NCBI GenBank assembly: GCA_964471215.1
Contig: CAYYFC010000051.1
Location: 1 to 8,277, forward strand
Length of the DNA stretch: 8,277 nucleotides
DNA from: Archaeoglobus_B sp964471215
GTDB lineage: Archaea; Halobacteriota; Archaeoglobi; Archaeoglobales; Archaeoglobaceae
Direction of reading: 5' to 3'
Of the stretch, positions 5,028 through 8,277 are shown piece by piece. The notes beneath the pieces were generated by a model. It was given only the letters and a program-made list of their open reading frames with translations. It searched no databases and was not told the DNA's origin. Position 1 is the stretch's first letter. Each line of letters begins with the position of its first letter. The position numbers and the translations under genes were made by a program.

Positions 5028-6167
5028 ATGAAATACCTCCTACTAATTCCAGACGGAATGGCTGACTGGAGGATAAAAGAACTTGGGAATAAGACGCCTT
5101 TACAGGTTGCTGACAAGCCTAACATGGATTTTCTTGCAAAAGAAGGATGCTGCGGTATTGCAAGGACAATTCCTGAAGGATTTGAGCCTGGGAGCGATAT
5201 AGCAAATCTGACAATTCTTGGAGTGGACGTCAGGAAGTATTACACGGGCAGAGGGCCGATAGAGGCACTTTCAAAGGGTATAAGAGGAAGGATAGTCTTC
5301 AGGTGTAACATAGTCAGTGTTGAGAACGGTGTTATGGTTGACTACAGCGGGGGAAGGATAGATGAAGGGGAGGCTAAGGAGGTTATAAAGGCTATGAACG
5401 AGGAAAACCCCTACGATTTTATAAGATTTTATTACGGAAAGGGTTACAGGAATCTTGTCGTCGTGAACAGGGATTTCAGGGTTGCAAGGACAAAACCCCC
5501 GCACGACATCATGGGTAAAAGCATTTCAGGTTATCTACCGAGGAACGGTGAGCTCGCAGACATCCTTATAAGGCTTATGGAGATTTCGAAGAGAGTAGTC
5601 CCGAATGTAACCAGGAAGGCAAACATGATATGGATATGGGGAGGGGGAAGAATGCCGAGATTTCCCAAGTTCAAAGACATCTGGAATGTCGAGGGTGTTA
5701 TGATATCTGAGGTGGATTTGATAAGGGGAATAGGAGTGGGACTTGGAATGGATGTTGTCGAGGTTCCGAACGTTACGGGTTACGTAGACACGAATTACAG
5801 GGGTCTTGCTAGGGCAGTCCTGAAATCTTTAAAGGAGAAGGATTTCGTAGTTCTGCACGTCGAGGGAATAGATGAGGTAAGTCACGAGGGAGATCTAGAA
5901 AAGAAGATAGAGGCTATAAACATCTACGATGAAAAAATAGTCGGTTATATACTGGATAGAATAGATTTAGACGATATAAAAATAATGCTCCTTCCAGATC
6001 ACCCTACACCCGTCAGTATAAGGACTCATGTAACAGATCCTGTTCCCTTCCTTTTATACGGTGAAAAAAAAGACGATGTAAGAGTTTTTGATGAAATAAG
6101 CTGCAGAAGGGGAAAATTTGGTTTTATAGATGGTTTGATGCTAATGGAGTTGATGTTCAAATCGTAA
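5028..6167 (+). CDS. apgM: 2,3-bisphosphoglycerate-independent phosphoglycerate mutase, archaeal type
   Basis: The enzyme interconverts 3-phosphoglycerate and 2-phosphoglycerate in cytosolic glycolysis and gluconeogenesis through a phosphoserine intermediate and two divalent metal ions. It belongs to the alkaline phosphatase superfamily. Seen: the first metal ligand in LLIPDGMAD (Asp9), the nucleophile in GSDIANL (Ser56), YYTGRGPIEA (71-80), FRCN (91-94), HVEGIDEVSHEGD (277-289, ligands Asp282 and His286), LPDHPTP (322-328, Asp324 and His325) and RTHVTDPVPF (332-341, His334). The inserted phosphotransfer-type domain occupies roughly 80-195. At 379 residues it is slightly shorter than the usual 400-415, but no motif is missing. 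The start is fixed by the conserved MKYLLLIPDG opening. It stands divergent from tRNA-Val and 32 bases before the DUF2070 gene. Confidence 0.95.
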   Translation: MKYLLLIPDGMADWRIKELGNKTPLQVADKPNMDFLAKEGCCGIARTIPEGFEPGSDIANLTILGVDVRKYYTGRGPIEALSKGIRGRIVFRCNIVSVENGVMVDYSGGRIDEGEAKEVIKAMNEENPYDFIRFYYGKGYRNLVVVNRDFRVARTKPPHDIMGKSISGYLPRNGELADILIRLMEISKRVVPNVTRKANMIWIWGGGRMPRFPKFKDIWNVEGVMISEVDLIRGIGVGLGMDVVEVPNVTGYVDTNYRGLARAVLKSLKEKDFVVLHVEGIDEVSHEGDLEKKIEAINIYDEKIVGYILDRIDLDDIKIMLLPDHPTPVSIRTHVTDPVPFLLYGEKKDDVRVFDEISCRRGKFGFIDGLMLMELMFKS

Positions 6168-6177
6168 AAAAATTAAA
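6166..6177 (+). promoter_or_regulatory. A-rich possible TATA element before the DUF2070 gene
   Basis: An A/T run beginning in the apgM stop codon and ending ATTAAA is centred about 26 bp before the ATG at 6200. With no Shine-Dalgarno motif in the 32-base gap, a separate leaderless transcript is possible. Read-through from apgM cannot be excluded. Confidence 0.3.
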
Positions 6178-6199
6178 CACTTGAATAGCCCAAAACCTT

Positions 6200-7759
6200 A
6201 TGAACTCAAAAAATCTTGAGGAACTCTATTCAAAGACTTTCGAAACTCCAAGTTATTTATTCCTGAGCGTATTCATAGCATTGATAATATTTCTGTCTTA
6301 TCTCATAAACGGTATGGTGAGATACGCTTACATGACTTTTTCATCCTTTACAATACTCCTCATACTCAGAAGGTTTTTAAAGATAAAATTCGACCTCAGA
6401 AGGATTTTATTTTTTGTATTCATAATACTCCTGTTCAGCTTCGCCCTTGACGTCCTCTCGTTTATCTTGAAGCACAGGTTTTCGATGGCTCAGATAATGA
6501 TAGCATTTCTAGCATTCCTTATCATTTATTTCAAGTCGGAATCTTCAGAATACAGATCTCTTGCAGGTGCGTTAATTCTATCGATCGCAATATACTATCC
6601 ATTTGATAAGACATGCTTACTAGCTCTCATGGGCCTTGCGCTTGGATTTTTGTACCTCAAGTACATGGACAGGGATGTGAGGGGTTTCAACATAAAGAGG
6701 TACTTCAAGGCATTCCTCCTCTCCTGGCTAACAAACAACGCAAATTACTTCGAGACTGAACTTAAAAGGAACTGCAAGAAATTCATGGGCTGGGTGAAGT
6801 GTTTGAAGATAGACGACGTTAAGCTCGTCTCAACATCTTTTCATCCAGGTCCCATGAGGAACATAGGAGGTGCAAAGCTCGTCAGGGAAGTACTTTCATT
6901 AAACAACACTATATTCCTTCACAGTCCAACAGGACACGATATGAATCCCGTCAGCGGAGATGATGTTAGGAAGATAGTGAAATCCGTGAAATGTGAGGGG
7001 ATAAGGCTTAGGGCTATGAGACCATTTGATGTGATGGGCAGGAAGTTCATATTAAGGGTATTTCCGTTCGACAAGATGAGATTAATGTTTCTGATAGGAA
7101 AGGATGGAATAGAGGATCTTCCGTACGAACTAAACGGATATGCAGAATCATTCGGTAACGTTCTGCTCGTCGATTCGCACAACGCGTTCAATCCCGATTT
7201 CGAACCGGATGTCGAAGAGATAAAGGAGCTTATAAGAAGAGGGTTTGAGGTTAAAACAGAACCGTGCGATCTCAGGTACTACTTCGAAAGAGAGAGGATT
7301 GAAACTGGGACGATATGCGGCAACGTTGCAGTTCTTGTACTGGATTACGGTGTTGAAAGGCATGCAATACTTATGATAGATGGAAACAACATAGAATTAG
7401 GATTCAGAAATGAAATAGAGGAGTTCGGTAGGAAAAAAGGTTTTAAGATAACTGTTATTTCGACGGACAACCATCTAAAGACGGCTATAAATGTTAAGAG
7501 ATGTTACAATCCCGTTGGAAGCGATAAAAAGGATAGAGTAGTTTTGGGGTTTTTGAACAGGATATTCGATAGAATAAAGAATGGAAATCTAGAAAAATGC
7601 AGAAATATAACGTTTTCGAAGAACTGCGTTGAAGTATGCGTTGTAGGAAAAGAGTTCTGCGAATTCGTAAACAAAGTTGATGAGTTCGGGATTAACGCAT
7701 TCAGGATTTTCAAGATAACAATGATATCTTCGGCTGCGCTATCTATTCTGCTGGCATAA
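6200..7759 (+). CDS. DUF2070 family integral membrane protein
   Basis: The protein has 519 residues. The N-terminal 155 residues hold about six hydrophobic segments (near 19-39, 43-58, 68-90, 96-110, 119-133 and 138-154), followed by a soluble domain of about 330 residues and a final hydrophobic stretch (503-519). The soluble part carries the signatures I associate with archaeal DUF2070: SFHPGPMRNIGG (213-224), HSPTGHDMNPVSGDD (241-255), VDSHNAFNPDFEPD (324-337), CGNVAVLVLDYG (373-384) and STDNHLKT (421-428). Repeated His and Asp in such motifs (215, 246, 247, 325, 327, 423, 425) look like a metal or catalytic site. The family's function is unknown to me. The C-terminus ends within one membrane segment and may be short for the family. 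It lies 30 bases before the RAM protein. The family call is good, the enzymatic role is a guess. Confidence 0.8.
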   Translation: MNSKNLEELYSKTFETPSYLFLSVFIALIIFLSYLINGMVRYAYMTFSSFTILLILRRFLKIKFDLRRILFFVFIILLFSFALDVLSFILKHRFSMAQIMIAFLAFLIIYFKSESSEYRSLAGALILSIAIYYPFDKTCLLALMGLALGFLYLKYMDRDVRGFNIKRYFKAFLLSWLTNNANYFETELKRNCKKFMGWVKCLKIDDVKLVSTSFHPGPMRNIGGAKLVREVLSLNNTIFLHSPTGHDMNPVSGDDVRKIVKSVKCEGIRLRAMRPFDVMGRKFILRVFPFDKMRLMFLIGKDGIEDLPYELNGYAESFGNVLLVDSHNAFNPDFEPDVEEIKELIRRGFEVKTEPCDLRYYFERERIETGTICGNVAVLVLDYGVERHAILMIDGNNIELGFRNEIEEFGRKKGFKITVISTDNHLKTAINVKRCYNPVGSDKKDRVVLGFLNRIFDRIKNGNLEKCRNITFSKNCVEVCVVGKEFCEFVNKVDEFGINAFRIFKITMISSAALSILLA

Positions 7760-7760
7760 A

Positions 7761-7768
7761 TTTATTAA
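7761..7768 (+). promoter_or_regulatory. TATA-like box before the RAM protein gene
   Basis: TTTATTAA, just past the DUF2070 stop, is centred about 25 bp before the ATG at 7790. No Shine-Dalgarno motif lies in the gap. A second A/T block (GTTTTAAAAAAC) is too close to the start to be the TATA box of a transcript that includes the ATG. Confidence 0.4.
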
Positions 7769-7789
7769 CAGTTTTAAAAAACATTTTTT

Positions 7790-8020
7790 ATGGTTATAGG
7801 TATTACAATGGTGAACGTCGAACTTGGAAAGGAAAAGGATGTTTACAATGAGATAAAGAAGATAGAGAATGTAAGAGAAGTCATACACGTATTCGGAGAG
7901 TTCGATTTCGTCGTGATAATTAAAGCAGATGATCTGTCGGAACTGAACAGGACAGTTGACAGAATAAGGTCTCTTAAGGGTGTCGTAAAGACTCAAACGG
8001 TAATAGGTGCTGAGATCTGA
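7790..8020 (+). CDS. Stand-alone RAM domain protein (Lrp/AsnC effector-binding domain)
   Basis: This 76-residue protein corresponds to the C-terminal ligand-binding, oligomerising domain of Lrp/AsnC regulators, without a DNA-binding part. Seen: the opening strand GITMVNVELGKE (4-15), a helix VYNEIKKIENV, the central VREVIHVFGEFDFVVIIKADD (28-48) with the Gly-x-Phe-Asp core, a second helix ELNRTVDRIRSLKGV, and the closing strand VKTQTVIGAE. Length matches single-domain RAM proteins, and the first residues fit the usual start. Such proteins form dimers or decamers and bind amino acids or other small molecules between subunits. The next gene encodes an Lrp/AsnC-type HTH, so this protein may modulate that regulator by mixed assembly; that part is inference. 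Confidence 0.9.
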   Translation: MVIGITMVNVELGKEKDVYNEIKKIENVREVIHVFGEFDFVVIIKADDLSELNRTVDRIRSLKGVVKTQTVIGAEI

Positions 8021-8059
8021 AGCAAAATTCTATTAGCATTAATTATTATTTATGTTTAA

Positions 8060-8067
8060 TTTTTAAA
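8060..8067 (+). promoter_or_regulatory. TATA-like box upstream of the hairpin
   Basis: TTTTTAAA within a longer A/T block (8055-8069) would place a transcription start near 8088, inside the hairpin at 8080-8112. It may serve the Lrp-type gene at 8165 with a leader of about 75 nt, serve a tiny RNA, or be incidental. Confidence 0.3.
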
Positions 8068-8079
8068 TTCCAAGCTTGT

Positions 8080-8119
8080 GCAGGGCTCATACAGAACACA
8101 GTCGAGCCCGGCTTTTTTT
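8080..8119 (+). terminator. Hairpin plus T-run after the RAM gene
   Basis: GGGCTC (8083-8088) pairs with GAGCCC (8104-8109). The stem extends by two more pairs (8080-8081 with 8111-8112) past one A-G mismatch. The loop has 15 bases, and seven T's follow immediately (8113-8119). This looks like an intrinsic terminator about 60 bases past the RAM stop. Archaeal termination relies mainly on the T-run, so the hairpin may have another role. Confidence 0.6.
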
Positions 8120-8132
8120 AGAACTATGGCAA

Positions 8133-8140
8133 ACTTTAAG
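8133..8140 (+). promoter_or_regulatory. TATA-like box immediately before the Lrp-type gene
   Basis: ACTTTAAG is centred about 28 bp before the ATG at 8165, predicting a start near 8161 and an almost leaderless mRNA. A purine-rich stretch GAGAGAG (8151-8157) could instead act as a ribosome-binding site if transcription begins further upstream. Confidence 0.35.
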
Positions 8141-8164
8141 TTGAGGTTGTGAGAGAGATGCGAT

Positions 8165-8277
8165 ATGGATGAAAAGGATAGAAAGATAATTTCAATTCTT
8201 CAGAGGGACGGAAAGGCAACACTCTCAAAGATTGCCGAGGAAGTTGGGCTTTCGGCTATGGGTGTGAAGAAGAGGCT
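8165..8277 (+). CDS. Lrp/AsnC family transcriptional regulator, 5' part only
   Basis: Only the first 37 codons are in the window. The sequence MDEKDRKIISILQRDGK is the standard Lrp/AsnC opening (Asp-x-x-Asp-x-x-Ile-Leu-x-x-Leu-x-x-Asp-Gly-Arg/Lys). It is followed by ATLSKIAEEVGLSAMGVKKR, the helix-turn-helix in which the second helix reads GLS-x-x-x-V-x-x-R. The ATG at 8165 is the only in-frame start because a TGA lies just upstream (8150-8152). A full member would have about 140-160 residues with a C-terminal RAM domain beyond the edge. These regulators control amino-acid or energy metabolism, often including their own gene. The stand-alone RAM gene just upstream may work with it. Confidence 0.9.
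   Translation, partial: MDEKDRKIISILQRDGKATLSKIAEEVGLSAMGVKKR

Noticed and set aside
1..8277. CRISPR array or insertion sequence
   Set aside because: No regularly spaced repeats and no recognisable transposase or terminal inverted repeats were seen in the window.

Overview
The window looks archaeal, most likely from a euryarchaeon near the Archaeoglobales. It carries topoisomerase VI subunit B, the archaeal-type cofactor-independent phosphoglycerate mutase, a DUF2070 membrane protein, Lrp/AsnC-type proteins and a tRNA gene without an encoded CCA. Archaeal TATA-like boxes lie 22-28 bp before several start codons. The lineage is inferred from the genes, their codon habits (ATA for Ile, AGG/AGA for Arg) and the AF_0612-like protease. 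No 16S or other marker gene is present.

Layout. Bases 1-386 hold no convincing gene, only an unrecognised open frame leaving the left edge on the minus strand. Bases 387-3353 (minus) are top6B, interrupted by a 387-residue intein inserted directly behind the Mg-binding Asn of the GHKL N-box. The intein keeps its splicing motifs, but both LAGLIDADG catalytic acids appear to be Arg, so its endonuclease is probably dead. Bases 3354-3734 are a gene-poor upstream region. Bases 3735-4426 (minus) are a two-gene cassette with ATGA-overlapping reading frames: a ribbon-helix-helix (RHH) protein with a DUF5678-like tail, then a retropepsin-like aspartic protease. Two TTTAAATACT repeats cover its promoter. 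Bases 4457-4882 are AT-rich and contain a second small RHH gene (plus), whose frame runs 55 nt into the 3' end of a tRNA-Val(CAC) gene on the opposite strand (4883-4955).

From 5028 to the right edge all genes are on the plus strand: apgM, a DUF2070 membrane protein with conserved-looking His/Asp motifs, a stand-alone Lrp-type RAM domain protein, a hairpin followed by seven T's, and the 5' end of a full Lrp/AsnC regulator with its helix-turn-helix. Gaps between these genes are about 30 nt, and most have their own TATA-like box at leaderless spacing.

How the parts relate. Top6B needs subunit A, not in this window, and needs intein removal to rebuild its ATP site. ApgM serves glycolysis and gluconeogenesis. 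The RAM protein and the Lrp-type regulator may share effectors or form mixed oligomers. The RHH-protease pair is the best candidate for a poorly described system: its layout is like a toxin-antitoxin operon, but the second gene encodes a predicted protease.
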